A stretch of 64,000 nucleotides of DNA, from assembly GCF_023278185.1 (NCBI RefSeq), contig NZ_CP066356.1, positions 8,114,001-8,178,000 on the forward strand. The letters run 5' to 3'. Source of the stretch: Bradyrhizobium elkanii USDA 76. Its GTDB lineage: Bacteria; Pseudomonadota; Alphaproteobacteria; Rhizobiales; Xanthobacteraceae. Below are positions 25,745 to 34,327 of the stretch, one piece after another. The notes under the pieces are model-generated. The model saw only the letters and a list, made by a program, of their open reading frames with translations, was not told the DNA's origin and did not search any database. The translations under genes and the position numbers were made by a program. The stretch's first letter is position 1. Each line of letters starts with the position of its first letter.

Positions 25745-26511
25745 TAGCCGTCGACCCCGTTGATCCGCTGCAGCCGCTCGCGCATCGCCTTTTGCAGGTC
25801 GTAGCCCGGCTTGCCGAACTCGGCATTGCGGCGGGCGATGAACTGATCCTGCTCGCGCTGCAGCTCACGCGCCTGGCCCGGGTTCTGCGCTTCGCGCACC
25901 GCGCGGAAGGTCGACGCGCCGATCTCGCGATCGAGATCGGCAAGCGTGGGATTGGCGCAGATCGCCTTCTCCACCGGCCGGCGCGCCTTGCGGCAATCGA
26001 AGCTCGGCTTGCCGGCGACCGCCATCATGGCGCCGATCCGCTCCAGCTCCAGCGACAGCGATTTGTAATTGGACTTGGCGGCGGCGTGATTGGGAGCGAG
26101 CTTGACGGCGGCGCCGAAATCCATGATCGCCTTCGGCCGGTCGCCCTTGCGGCGCCACAGCTCGCCGCGCGCATTATGCGCATCGGCAAGCGATGGATCG
26201 AGCTTGAGCACGGTGTCGTAGTCCGCGATCGCGCGATCGATCATCTGCTTGCGGTCATAGGCGGCCGCCCGCGCCATCAGCGCCTTGACGCGATCGGGCC
26301 GCGCCGCCTTCTCATTGTCGATCAGCGCGCCGCAGACGTCGATGATCTTGTCGTTATCGGCCGCCGCTGCCGCCGCGATGCAGGGGCCGGCATTGGCCTG
26401 CACATCCTCGCCCGGCTCGCTGCCGGTGGCGCGCGCAACGCCCGACATCAGCCCGCCCGACAGGCCAACGCAGATCAGCATCACGGCCAGATTTGCGCGT
26501 TTGTGTCGCAT
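25741..26511 (-). CDS. Exported TPR protein with C-terminal LprI-like domain
   Basis: From the ATG at 26511 the product has 256 residues. A signal peptide covers about 1-29 (ANLAVMLICVGLSGGLMSGVARA). A TPR region at about 60-150 includes RAIADYDTVLKLDPSLADAHNARGELWRRKGDRPKAIMDF (two repeats seen). The C-terminus (about 165-256: FDCRKARRPVEKAICANPTLADLDREI) matches the LprI/DUF1311 type with a Cys pair. LprI-type domains can inhibit lysozyme, so a periplasmic protective role is possible. The TAG stop is part of the composite repeat. Confidence 0.78.
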   Translation of the reverse strand: MRHKRANLAVMLICVGLSGGLMSGVARATGSEPGEDVQANAGPCIAAAAAADNDKIIDVCGALIDNEKAARPDRVKALMARAAAYDRKQMIDRAIADYDTVLKLDPSLADAHNARGELWRRKGDRPKAIMDFGAAVKLAPNHAAAKSNYKSLSLELERIGAMMAVAGKPSFDCRKARRPVEKAICANPTLADLDREIGASTFRAVREAQNPGQARELQREQDQFIARRNAEFGKPGYDLQKAMRERLQRINGVDGY

Positions 26512-26646
26512 CCCGGTCGCCGACAAGTCATCCCTCTCTTGCTCCCGAACCGCCGGCCCCTGATGCCCGGCAGCGCGCCATTTGCCGCAAAACCACACGC
26601 TGGATTATACGTCAATTGCGACGATCGGCTGCATCGGGGGTTCGGC

Positions 26647-28191
26647 TTGCTCACATTCGAATGGATCATCGGCCTGTTGCTCGCAGCGGTGGCGCTGTCG
26701 GCGCTGGCGCGGCGGATCAAAGTGCCCTACCCGACCTTCCTGGCGCTCGGCGGCGTGCTGCTGACGCTGCTGCCGTGGGCCCCGACCTGGGCGCTGGAAC
26801 CCAAACTGGCGCTGGCGCTGTTCGTCGCGCCGGTGCTGCTCGATGCCGCGTTCGACACCTCGCTGCGCGATCTCCGCAACAACTGGCTGCCGGTCTCGAC
26901 GCTGGTGGTGGTCGCGGTCGGCGTCACGACGGCGGCGGTCGCCGTGGTCGCGCATTGGCTGCGCCCGGACATGCCGTGGGCGGTCGCGATCGCGCTCGGC
27001 GCCATCGTGGCGCCGCCGGATGCGGCCGCGGCCACCGCGATCCTGCGCCAGGTCAACCTGCCCTACCGGATCCAGAAGATCCTCGAAGGCGAAAGCCTGC
27101 TCAACGATGCCAGCGCGCTGCTGATCTATCGCGTCGCGGTCGGCCTCGTCGCCGCCGAGCATATGAAGATCCGCGAGTTCGTGCCGTCCATCACGATCGC
27201 GCTGGTCGGCAGCCTCGCCGCCGGCTTCCTGTTCGCGCAGGTCTGGATGATGATCACGCGCCGCATCACCGAGGCGCCGAGCGCGATCATCACGCAGTTC
27301 GGCGGCACCTTCATGGTGTGGATCATCGCCGAGCATCTCGGGCTGTCCGGCATTCTCACCATCATCGCCTATGCGATCACCATCTCGCGCACCGCGCCGG
27401 CCCGCACCTCGGCGCGGCTGCGCGTGTCGTCCTACGCGGTGTGGGAAACCGTGGTGTTCGTGCTCAACGTGCTCGCCTTCATGCTGATCGGCCTGCAGTT
27501 GCGCCCGATCTGGTCCGGCCTCGACGACGAGGTGCGGTGGAAGTATTGCAGCTTTGCCGCCGCGATCCTCGCCGTCGTGATCCTCGCCCGCATCCTCTGG
27601 GTGATGCCTTACGGCGCGCTGCTGCGCACGCTGAAGGCGCGCAACCTGCTGCCCGCCCATGTGGTGGACGCCGTGCCGACCTTGAAGCGCGGCTTCATCG
27701 TGTCCTGGTGCGGCATGCGCGGCATCGTCACGCTGGCGGCGGCGTTTGCGCTGCCGGAATGGTTTCCGTATCGCGATCTGATCCTGCTGACGGCGTTTGC
27801 CGTGGTGCTCGGTTCGCTTGTGATCCAGGGGCTGACGCTGCGGCCGTTGATCCTGGCGTTGAATTTCGCCGACGACGATCCGGTCGGGCGCGAGGCGGCC
27901 CGTGCCCGCGGCGTGGTGTTTCGCGCCGCGCTCGACGAGATCGACGCCGACCCGTCGGAAGAGGCCGAGATCCTCCGGCTCGAATATCGCGCCGTGCTGC
28001 TGCGCGCCGAGAATGATCCCGATGGCGGCCTGACCTCGCGCGAGCTGCCGTCGGATCCGCTGCGCCGCCGCGCCATCTCCGCGGCGCGTCAGGCCTTGCT
28101 CAATCTGCGCCGCACCGAGGCGATCGGCGACGACGCATTCCATCTGGTCGAGGAAGAACTCGACCGCGCCGAGCTCAGCGTGGAGGCGTAG
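26647..28191 (+). CDS. Na+/H+ antiporter, CPA1 family
   Basis: From the TTG at 26647 (preceded by GGGGG) the product has 514 residues with about 12 membrane helices (from LTFEWIIGLLLAAVALSALA to about 395) and a cytoplasmic tail of about 110 residues. The ion-binding region IALGAIVAPPDAAAATAILRQ, EGESLLNDASALLIYR and the C-terminal SWCGMRGIVTLAAAFALP are diagnostic for CPA1 antiporters. It exports Na+ (or K+) in exchange for protons at the inner membrane. The frame stays open far upstream, but only from 26647 does it look like this family. Confidence 0.9.
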   Translation: MLTFEWIIGLLLAAVALSALARRIKVPYPTFLALGGVLLTLLPWAPTWALEPKLALALFVAPVLLDAAFDTSLRDLRNNWLPVSTLVVVAVGVTTAAVAVVAHWLRPDMPWAVAIALGAIVAPPDAAAATAILRQVNLPYRIQKILEGESLLNDASALLIYRVAVGLVAAEHMKIREFVPSITIALVGSLAAGFLFAQVWMMITRRITEAPSAIITQFGGTFMVWIIAEHLGLSGILTIIAYAITISRTAPARTSARLRVSSYAVWETVVFVLNVLAFMLIGLQLRPIWSGLDDEVRWKYCSFAAAILAVVILARILWVMPYGALLRTLKARNLLPAHVVDAVPTLKRGFIVSWCGMRGIVTLAAAFALPEWFPYRDLILLTAFAVVLGSLVIQGLTLRPLILALNFADDDPVGREAARARGVVFRAALDEIDADPSEEAEILRLEYRAVLLRAENDPDGGLTSRELPSDPLRRRAISAARQALLNLRRTEAIGDDAFHLVEEELDRAELSVEA

Positions 28192-28244
28192 CGCCGGGCC
28201 GCAATATCCTTTGAACCATCACAGGGTTTGTCAGACCTAACATC

Positions 28245-29015
28245 ATGACAATCCTCATTGATCGCAATTCCCCGCGCGCCTCGGCGAAAGTCGAGGCGAA
28301 GTTCTTCTATTTCTATATGGCGCTGTCCTGCATGGCGGTCGCCTTTCTCGGCTTTGCCCCGACCTATTGGATGCCGATGGCGAGAGGCTCGCTCTCTTCG
28401 CCTCCCGTGGTGCACCTGCACGGGCTGCTGTTCTTCGCCTGGACGCTCTATTTCGTGTTCCAGAGCTGGCTTGCCGCCTCGGGGCGGATTGCACGGCATC
28501 GCAGCGTCGGATTGATCGGCATCTCGCTGGCGACCGCGATGACCATGATGGGCATCGTGGCCTCGATCAGCGTCATGAAGCGTTCGGCTGCGATCGGACA
28601 AGCCAATGAGGGCCTTGCGTTTGCGATCGTTCCGCTCAGCGGCATCCTGTTCTTCGCTGTCGTGTTCGCGCTCGCGATCATCTGCCTGCGCGACCGCGAA
28701 ACCCACAAGCGGCTGATGCTGCTGGCGTCGATCTCCATCCTCGATGCAGCGGTCGCGCGCTGGTTCCTGACCTTCCTCGCGCCGCCGGGACCGCCCGGCC
28801 CACCGCCGGTCCCGGTCACGATCGCACCGGCGCTCGTCGCCTATCTGCTGCTGGTCGTCGCGATCGTGTTCGACTGGCGCACCCGCGGCCGCCCCCACCC
28901 GGTCTACGTCTATGGCGGGCTGGCACTGGTCGCGGTGAAGCTGTTGAACTGGCCGATCAGCACCTCGGCGGCGTGGCATTCCGTTGCCGGCGGCATCCTG
29001 GCGCTGGCGCAATAG
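28245..29015 (+). CDS. Multi-pass membrane protein of unknown function
   Basis: The 256-residue protein has about seven hydrophobic segments: near 20-42 (FYFYMALSCMAVAFLGFAPTYW), 58-78 (LHGLLFFAWTLYFVFQSWLAA), 90-110, 128-150, 160-180, 190-212 and 222-240. Several His residues occur in or beside helices (VVHLHGLLFF, ETHKRL, AWHSVAGG), which might bind haem or metal, but no family is recognised with certainty. It begins 53 bases after the antiporter and may share its transcript. Confidence 0.72.
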   Translation: MTILIDRNSPRASAKVEAKFFYFYMALSCMAVAFLGFAPTYWMPMARGSLSSPPVVHLHGLLFFAWTLYFVFQSWLAASGRIARHRSVGLIGISLATAMTMMGIVASISVMKRSAAIGQANEGLAFAIVPLSGILFFAVVFALAIICLRDRETHKRLMLLASISILDAAVARWFLTFLAPPGPPGPPPVPVTIAPALVAYLLLVVAIVFDWRTRGRPHPVYVYGGLALVAVKLLNWPISTSAAWHSVAGGILALAQ

Positions 29016-29016
29016 C

Positions 29017-29110
29017 GCATGACCCGGAAGAGTGGGAACCGGTTTTCCGAAGAGACCATGCTCGATCAAGAATGTGGGATCATGATGCGGTCCCATCCGA
29101 TCGCATCATG
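29017..29110. repeat. Rhizobial GCATGA...ATCATG-type intergenic repeat, degenerate
   Basis: The stretch GCATGACCCGGAAGAGTGGGAACCGGTTTTCCGAAGAGACCATGCTC resembles the palindromic GAGCATGATC...GATCATGCTC element at 61392-61440 and is followed by GGATCATGATGCGG...CGCATCATGATC, an inverted pair. It fills the gap between two convergent genes. Confidence 0.5.
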
Positions 29111-29117
29111 ATCGCCT

Positions 29118-29924
29118 TCACGCCCCCGACTTGGAGGTGATGCCGCCGTCGACCACGAGCTCGATGCCGGTGACGTACTTCGATTCATCCGACGCCAGGA
29201 ACAGCGCGGCATTGGCGACGTCCCAGGCGTCGCCCATATGCCCCATCGGCACCTGCGCGTCGCGCGCGCGCCACATCGCCTCGACATCGCCCTTGGCGTA
29301 GCTCTGCGCCAGCCCGGCCGAGTGCGCGACCATCGGCGTCTTCATCAGTCCGGGCAGGATCGCGTTGACGCGGACATGCTTCGAGGCGAACTCGACCGCG
29401 GTCGACCGTGTCATCTGGTTCATCGCGGCTTTGCTCGCGTTGTAGCTGACATAGGAAATGCCGACATGGCGGATCGAGGCGATCGAGGAGATGTTGATGA
29501 TCGAGCCGCCGCCCTGCTTGATCATGACGGGAATGACGTGCTTCATCGACAGATAGGCGCTCTTGAGGTTGACCGCGAAGACGCGGTCCCATTCGGCTTC
29601 CCCTACTTCCACCACGCTGCCGACCTCGGCGATGCCGACATTGTTGTCGAGCACGTCGATGCGGCCATAGGCCTTCAGGCAGGCCGCGACCATCGCCTCG
29701 ACCTCGCCGGCGCGCGAGACATCGGCGGTGAATGCGACCGCCTTGCCGCCCTCGCCGGTGATGATGCCGACGGTCTCCTCCGCCGCGGCGCCATTGCGAT
29801 CGACGCAGAATACGCTGGCGCCCTCGCGCGCAAAGGTGACGGCGGTCGCCTTGCCATTGCCCCAGCCGGGCCCGATCGACCCCGCGCCGACCACCATCGC
29901 AACCTTGCCCTTGAGCCGATCCAT
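29118..29924 (-). CDS. Short-chain dehydrogenase/reductase
   Basis: The 268-residue classical SDR has a cofactor loop GAGSIGPGWGNGKA, longer than the usual TGxxxGIG but seen in one SDR subgroup, then CVDRN (Asp suggesting NAD+), DNNVG in place of NNAG, the INISSIAS serine, and Y-N-A-S-K catalytic Tyr/Lys. The C-terminal VTGIELVVDGG is standard. Substrate unknown. It is monocistronic, with a repeat just upstream of its start. Confidence 0.88.
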   Translation of the reverse strand: MDRLKGKVAMVVGAGSIGPGWGNGKATAVTFAREGASVFCVDRNGAAAEETVGIITGEGGKAVAFTADVSRAGEVEAMVAACLKAYGRIDVLDNNVGIAEVGSVVEVGEAEWDRVFAVNLKSAYLSMKHVIPVMIKQGGGSIINISSIASIRHVGISYVSYNASKAAMNQMTRSTAVEFASKHVRVNAILPGLMKTPMVAHSAGLAQSYAKGDVEAMWRARDAQVPMGHMGDAWDVANAALFLASDESKYVTGIELVVDGGITSKSGA

Positions 29925-29957
29925 CGGTCTTTCTCCCTTGTTGTTCTTGCTGCCGGA

Positions 29958-30029
29958 CCGTAGCCCGGATGAGCGAAGCGATATCCGGGGCGCTACCCCC
30001 GCATATCGCTGCGCTCATGCGGGCTACGG
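29958..30029. repeat. REP-like palindrome with GTAG head (CCGTAGCCCGGATGAGCG)
   Basis: The left arm CCGTAGCCCGGATGAGCGAAGCGATATC and the right arm GCATATCGCTGCGCTCATGCGGGCTACGG are complementary. The GTAG head followed by a GC-rich palindrome is typical of REP sequences mobilised by RAYT-type transposases. The right arm supplies the stop codon of the DUF1850 gene (TAG on the minus strand, 30024-30026). A relative is at 62067-62135. Confidence 0.78.
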
Positions 30030-30401
30030 ATTTTTGCAAACACTCATCGTCGTGACATTAGCACCGATCGGATGGCCGAAAATCTCCGATAGCGTCTGGC
30101 AGCGTCCCTTCTGGCACAGGCGCCATTCACCCGCGGCGCCGGAATTGCCGAGCACGACCTCCGGCCGTGGCACCGGCGGGGGCGACCATTGAAACCAGCC
30201 ATCGACAAGGCGCGCCGCCGGCGGCGGCTCCATGCCGGCGCCCGTGCCCTTGACGCGCGCCCGTTGCAGCGTGAGCCCGGCCGGCGTGACCAGCCAGTCC
30301 TCCTGCCAGGCGCTCTTCTCGATCGAATGCGTCCAGGCGAGCGTGAAGGCCGCGATCGACAGCACCTTCACGATACCCGCGGAAGCGAGGCAGAGGCTCA
30401 A
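30024..30401 (-). CDS. DUF1850 protein, TRAP-transporter accessory
   Basis: The start chosen is a TTG at 30401 whose last bases overlap the stop of the TRAP permease gene as TTGA; ATG codons at 30443 and 30437 are alternatives inside that gene. The protein (125 aa) has an N-terminal membrane or signal segment (IVKVLSIAAFTLAW), a DUF1850-like core (WLVTPAGLTLQRARVKGTGAGMEPP, LVDGWFQWSP) and a C-terminal Cys pair (LCQKGRCQTL). DUF1850 genes habitually accompany fused TRAP permeases with TAXI binding proteins. Its last codons and stop lie in a REP-like repeat. Confidence 0.72.
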   Translation of the reverse strand: MSLCLASAGIVKVLSIAAFTLAWTHSIEKSAWQEDWLVTPAGLTLQRARVKGTGAGMEPPPAARLVDGWFQWSPPPVPRPEVVLGNSGAAGEWRLCQKGRCQTLSEIFGHPIGANVTTMSVCKNP

Positions 30402-32506
30402 GCCGCCGCCACCGCATTGCGCGGACGCTGCCGCCATTGCCACAGCACGACAGCAGCGGCGAGCGTGAAGCCCGCCGTATCCGAGAACGGGAAATCGCCG
30501 AGCAGGCAGAGCGCGGCGCCGAAGGCGACCAGGATCTCGATGAAGGTCAACCGCGTGAACAGGAAGCCGATCGCGACGATGCCGAACAATCCGATCGCCA
30601 CCAGCGCCTTGAAGGCCGCCAGCGCCACCGCGCCGTAGAAGCCGAGCTGCGCCTGCATCGGATCCCCGGCCTGCAGCATCAGCGCCGGCGAATAGACGAA
30701 GATGAACGGAATGACGTAGCCGGCCAGCGCGATCCGCATCGCCTCCCAGCCGATCTTGTCCGGATTCTCCTTGGCGATCGGCGCCGCCGCCAGGGCGGCG
30801 AGCGCGACCGGCGGCGAGAGGTCGGCCATGATGCCGTAGTAGAACGCAAACATGTGGCTTGCGATCAGCGGCACGCCGAGCTTGGCGAGCGCCGGCGCGG
30901 CCAGCGCCGCGGTGATGATGTAGGTCGGGATCGTCGGGATGCCGGTGCCGAGCAGGATCGACAGCAGCATGGTCATGATCAGCGCCAGGAACAGGCTCTT
31001 GGCGCCGAGTCCGATGATCCAGCTGCCGAAGATGGTGCCGACGCCGGTCTGCGTCATCATGCCGATGATGGTGCCGACGATGGCGCAGGCCATGCCGACG
31101 GTCAGCGCCGACTTGGCGCTGTCGGCGAGCGAGTCGCGGCAGGCTTTCAGCGTGGCGCGGCCGCCGCGAGTGATCGCCGCGATCACGATCAGCCCGGCGA
31201 CGACGCCGGCGACCGGAACGATCTCGATGCCGTGGCGCGAGACCGCGGCGACCACCAGCGCGAGGCCGATCCAGAAGATGTAGCGCAAGACGGTGTTGGA
31301 GAAGCCGAGCGTGATGCTGGCGCCGAGGATCAGCGCGACCGTGAGCGCAAGTCCCATGCTGCCGGCATAGAGCGGCGTGAAGCCCTCGAACAGCATGTAG
31401 ACCAGCGCCGCGAGCGGCAGCACGAGATACCAGCGCGCCACCAGCGCCTTCCAGGCGCTCGGGATCTCCGCGCGCTTCATGCCGACGAGGCCATGCTTGC
31501 CGGCTTCCAGATGCACCATCCAGAACGCCGAGGCGAAGTAGAGGACCGCCGGGATCACCGCGGCCTTGACGATCTCCGAATAGGGCACGCCGAGCGTCTC
31601 GGCCATGATGAAGGCGACCGCGCCCATCACGGGCGGCATGATCTGGCCGCCCATCGAAGCGGTGGCCTCGACGCCCGCGGCGAAGGCGCGGCGATAGCCG
31701 AACTTGATCATCAGGGGGATCGTGAACTGGCCGACGGTAACGACGTTGGCGACGCCCGACCCCGAGATCGTGCCCATCATGCCCGAAGCGAACACCGCGA
31801 CCTTGGCGGGCCCGCCGCGGGTGCGGCCGAACAGGCCGAGCGAGACGTCGGTGAACAGCTGGATCATGCCGGCGCGTTCCAGGAACGAGCCGAACAGGAT
31901 GAACAGGAAGATGTAGGTCGCCGAGACGTAGATCGGCACGCCGTAGAAGCCTTCGGTGCCGAACGAGAGATGGGTGACGATCTGGTCGAAGTCATAGCCG
32001 CGGTGATTGAACGGCGACGGCAGATATTGGCCGAAGAACCAGTAGAGCAGACAGGCGCCGCACATCAGCGGCAGCGCCGCCCCCATCAGCCGCCGCGTGC
32101 CCTCGAAGATCAGGACCGCGAGCAGCGTGCCGACCGCGAGATCCATGTTGGTCGGATCGCCGTCGCGGGCGATCAGGTCGGCATAGAAGATCCACTGATA
32201 GAGCCCGCAGAGGAAGCCGGCGGCGCCGACGATCCAGCTCACCGCGCGGCCGAAATCGGTCTTGGCGGTGAAATTGCCGATCAGGCCGAAGGTCAGGAGG
32301 ATCAGGAAGCCGACATGGACGCCGCGCACCACCTGGCTCGGCAGGTAGTTGAAGGCCGCGACATAGAGCTGGAACACCGCAAAGGCGAGACCGATGGCAT
32401 AGGCCAGATACCCCCAAGCGCCCGGGCCGAAGCCTTCCGGAAAGCCATGCTCGAAATTGTCGAATTCAACCTTGATGGGCTGCTCGCCCTCAGCCTGCTG
32501 CTGCAT
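30398..32506 (-). CDS. TRAP transporter permease, fused small and large subunits (DctQM type)
   Basis: From the ATG at 32506 (MQQQAEGEQPIKV) the product has 702 residues with some 16-18 membrane helices. The N-terminal third corresponds to the 4-helix DctQ part and the remainder to the 12-helix DctM part. Family signatures include the GSFLERAGMIQLFTDVSLGLFG segment, SGMMGTISGSGVANVVTVGQFTIP, EATASMGGQIMPPVMGAVAFIMAE and LGTGIPTIPTYI. It imports a carboxylate-like solute using an ion gradient. It forms one unit with DUF1850 and the TAXI protein upstream. Confidence 0.93.
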   Translation of the reverse strand: MQQQAEGEQPIKVEFDNFEHGFPEGFGPGAWGYLAYAIGLAFAVFQLYVAAFNYLPSQVVRGVHVGFLILLTFGLIGNFTAKTDFGRAVSWIVGAAGFLCGLYQWIFYADLIARDGDPTNMDLAVGTLLAVLIFEGTRRLMGAALPLMCGACLLYWFFGQYLPSPFNHRGYDFDQIVTHLSFGTEGFYGVPIYVSATYIFLFILFGSFLERAGMIQLFTDVSLGLFGRTRGGPAKVAVFASGMMGTISGSGVANVVTVGQFTIPLMIKFGYRRAFAAGVEATASMGGQIMPPVMGAVAFIMAETLGVPYSEIVKAAVIPAVLYFASAFWMVHLEAGKHGLVGMKRAEIPSAWKALVARWYLVLPLAALVYMLFEGFTPLYAGSMGLALTVALILGASITLGFSNTVLRYIFWIGLALVVAAVSRHGIEIVPVAGVVAGLIVIAAITRGGRATLKACRDSLADSAKSALTVGMACAIVGTIIGMMTQTGVGTIFGSWIIGLGAKSLFLALIMTMLLSILLGTGIPTIPTYIITAALAAPALAKLGVPLIASHMFAFYYGIMADLSPPVALAALAAAPIAKENPDKIGWEAMRIALAGYVIPFIFVYSPALMLQAGDPMQAQLGFYGAVALAAFKALVAIGLFGIVAIGFLFTRLTFIEILVAFGAALCLLGDFPFSDTAGFTLAAAVVLWQWRQRPRNAVAAA

Positions 32507-32555
32507 CGAATTAAGTCCCCCGCCGTGCTTACGGCGCTTATAGCGCCCCATCGCA

Positions 32556-32658
32556 CGTCATGCGCGGGCTCGACCCGCGCATCCATCGAAAAATCACCGT
32601 CTCTGGAAAGATGGATGGCCGGGTCATCCCCGATCAAGTCGGGGACGGGCGCCCGGCC
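32556..32658. repeat. Palindromic repeat between TAXI protein and TRAP permease genes
   Basis: The left part CGTCATGCGCGGGCTCGACCCGCGCATCCATC and the right part GATGGATGGCCGGGTCATC...CGGGCGCCCGGCC are inverted relatives, each with an inner hairpin. It sits inside the transport operon, 25 bases after the TAXI gene stop, where it could set the ratio of binding protein to permease by partial termination or mRNA protection. Confidence 0.75.
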
Positions 32659-32682
32659 ACAACATCCTCGAAGCAACCGGCC

Positions 32683-33630
32683 CTACTTGATCAGGCCCTT
32701 CTCCTTGTAATAGCGGATCGCGCCGGGATGCAGCGGCACCGGGCTGCCGGTCGCGGCGGCCTCGAGCTTGATCTCCTTGCCCGCGGCGTGGGCGTTGGCG
32801 AGTTCCGGCAGCGATTCGTAGACCAGCTTGGTCATCTGATAGGCGAGATCGTCCGACACCGCGCTCGAGGTCACGAGGTAGTTCACGACCGCAGCGGTCG
32901 GCACGTCCTTGTCCTGGCCGGTGTAGGTGTTGGCCGGGATGATCACGGAGACGAAGGGCGGACCGATCTTGTCGACGGTCTCCTTCGGCACGGCGACCAC
33001 GGTGATCTCGCTCGAGGTCGAGAGGTCCTTCAGCGAGGCGACGCCGAGGCCGGCGGACTGCAGCGTGGCGTTGAGCTGGCGGTTCTTCATCAGATCCACC
33101 GATTCGGCGAACGGCAGGTACTCGACCTTGCCGAGATCCTTGTAGCTCATGCCGGCGGCCGCGAGGATTGCGCGCGAGTTGAGCTCGGTGCCGGATTTCG
33201 GCGCGCCGACCGACAGGCTCTTGCCCTTGAGATCGGCCAGCGTCTTGATGCCGCTCTCGGCGGTCGCGACGATCTGGATGTAGTTCGGATAGATCGCGCC
33301 GATGGTGCGCAGCTTGTCGAGCTTGTTCTTGAAGCCGGCCTCGGCGTCGCCTTCCCAGGCCGCCTTCAGCGAATCGCCGAGCGTGAAGGCGATCTCGCCG
33401 CGGCCCTGCTGCAGCAGCACCAGGTTCTCGACCGAGGCCTTGGTCGCCTGCACCTGGGTTTTCACGCCGGGGATCTTGTCGCCGTAGATCTTCCCCATCG
33501 CGACGCCGAGCGGATAGTAGACGCCGGAGGTGCCGCCGGTGAGCACGTTAATGAACTGCTCGGCCTGTGCGACAGGCGCGGACAAAACGCTGGCTGCCAC
33601 GATCGCAGCAGCCATCAACTTGGAATTCAT
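32683..33630 (-). CDS. TAXI-family TRAP transporter solute-binding protein
   Basis: The 315-residue periplasmic protein has a signal peptide (about 1-23, ending APVAQA). The TAXI-type core includes INVLTGGTSGVYYPLGVAMGKIY, TKASVENLVLLQQGRGEIAFTLGDS, GIKTLADLKGKSLSVGAPKSGTELNSRAIL and LHPGAIRYYKEKGL. It delivers its ligand to the fused permease at 30398-32506. The ligand is unknown; TAXI proteins are linked to glutamate, 2-oxoglutarate and other small acids. Confidence 0.93.
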   Translation of the reverse strand: MNSKLMAAAIVAASVLSAPVAQAEQFINVLTGGTSGVYYPLGVAMGKIYGDKIPGVKTQVQATKASVENLVLLQQGRGEIAFTLGDSLKAAWEGDAEAGFKNKLDKLRTIGAIYPNYIQIVATAESGIKTLADLKGKSLSVGAPKSGTELNSRAILAAAGMSYKDLGKVEYLPFAESVDLMKNRQLNATLQSAGLGVASLKDLSTSSEITVVAVPKETVDKIGPPFVSVIIPANTYTGQDKDVPTAAVVNYLVTSSAVSDDLAYQMTKLVYESLPELANAHAAGKEIKLEAAATGSPVPLHPGAIRYYKEKGLIK

Positions 33631-33813
33631 GAGTATTATTCTCCCCTTAAGCCGGCCGGAAATTGGCCGGACACCCCCGCCGGGTCAACCCATCCAAATG
33701 ACGCATGCGCGGCGGAAATCCCTGATAGCAACACCACTTTACCTGCGCGGGAACCTGCGCGGGCGGGTTGAGATGCGCAACGAACCCGCGAAGATCGGCT
33801 TGCAGCCCCAGAT

Positions 33814-33966
33814 GGCGGCCTGAGCACGGCCGTCGCCGGATTCATTGTCGTCAACGCCGGTTACAACGCCGCATTTCTGTTCCTTGCAGCCGTCGCTTGC
33901 GCCGGCCTGATCGGCTACTGCGCGCTGATGCCGGAGACGTTGCGAGCGGCAACGCAAGACGGGTGA
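33814..33966 (+). pseudogene. 3' remnant of an MFS transporter gene
   Basis: In the frame ending at TGA 33964-33966, the DNA encodes GGLSTAVAGFIVVNAGYNAA, FLFLAAVACAGLIGYCALMP, then ETLRA and a short tail. This is what the last helix pair and C-terminal tail of a 12-helix MFS permease look like (the G-x-L-S-T-x-x-A-G-F motif, then A-x-F-x-x-L then MPET). Upstream, the frame quickly loses any MFS character and there is no start, so only the last 50 codons survive. It lies between the TAXI gene and the EAL gene. Confidence 0.65.
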
Positions 33967-34327
33967 TCTGATTCGCCATCGGCGCTCTTGGGAGCACGCT
34001 GCATGATGCGATCCGATGTCCGACAATGACGCAGTTCCGCGTCTGCGTCGACGCGACAACACAGTCATTAACGCCGTCTCTCGATGACACACGCGCACAG
34101 TGCTTCTGCCGATGTGCAAAGTCGGACGCGATCGCGCTTATGAATGTCAGATGACGCATTTGTTGCACGTGTAACAGCGGTGAGACGTCGCGATTCCAGC
34201 GTCATTTGAATCGAATTGAATCCTTTAAGGTTAGCGGGGCAATCAATGTATGAACCAGAAATTTCCATGATTGCCGCCGCTCTAGGATGTACGAGTCAAG
34301 CCGGGGTAACTACGGACAAGGCGGGGC
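33967..34327. other. Gene-free stretch upstream of the EAL-domain gene
   Basis: Between the MFS fossil and the ATG at 34328 I see no coding frame worth calling. The sequence is less GC-rich than its surroundings near 34195-34330 (ATTTGAATCGAATTGAATCC, CAATCAATGTATGAACC), as expected for a promoter region. Several TGACGC/GCGTCA words occur at 34028, 34152 and 34199. No ribosome site better than GGCGGGGC stands before the ATG. Confidence 0.4.

Noticed and set aside
25705..26646. Long upstream extension of the antiporter gene
   Set aside because: It is antisense to the TPR/LprI gene; CPA1 similarity starts at the first membrane helix near 26647.
29118..29924. The insertion in the SDR cofactor loop (GAGSIGPGWGNGKA) as a disabling change
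   Set aside because: A longer glycine-rich loop of this form is shared by a recognised subgroup of SDRs and the catalytic Tyr/Lys are intact, so it is not a defect.
30437..32710. A 757-codon open frame on the plus strand rich in Arg, Asp, Glu and Ala
   Set aside because: It is the complement of the TRAP permease gene; the composition is the usual artefact of high third-position GC.
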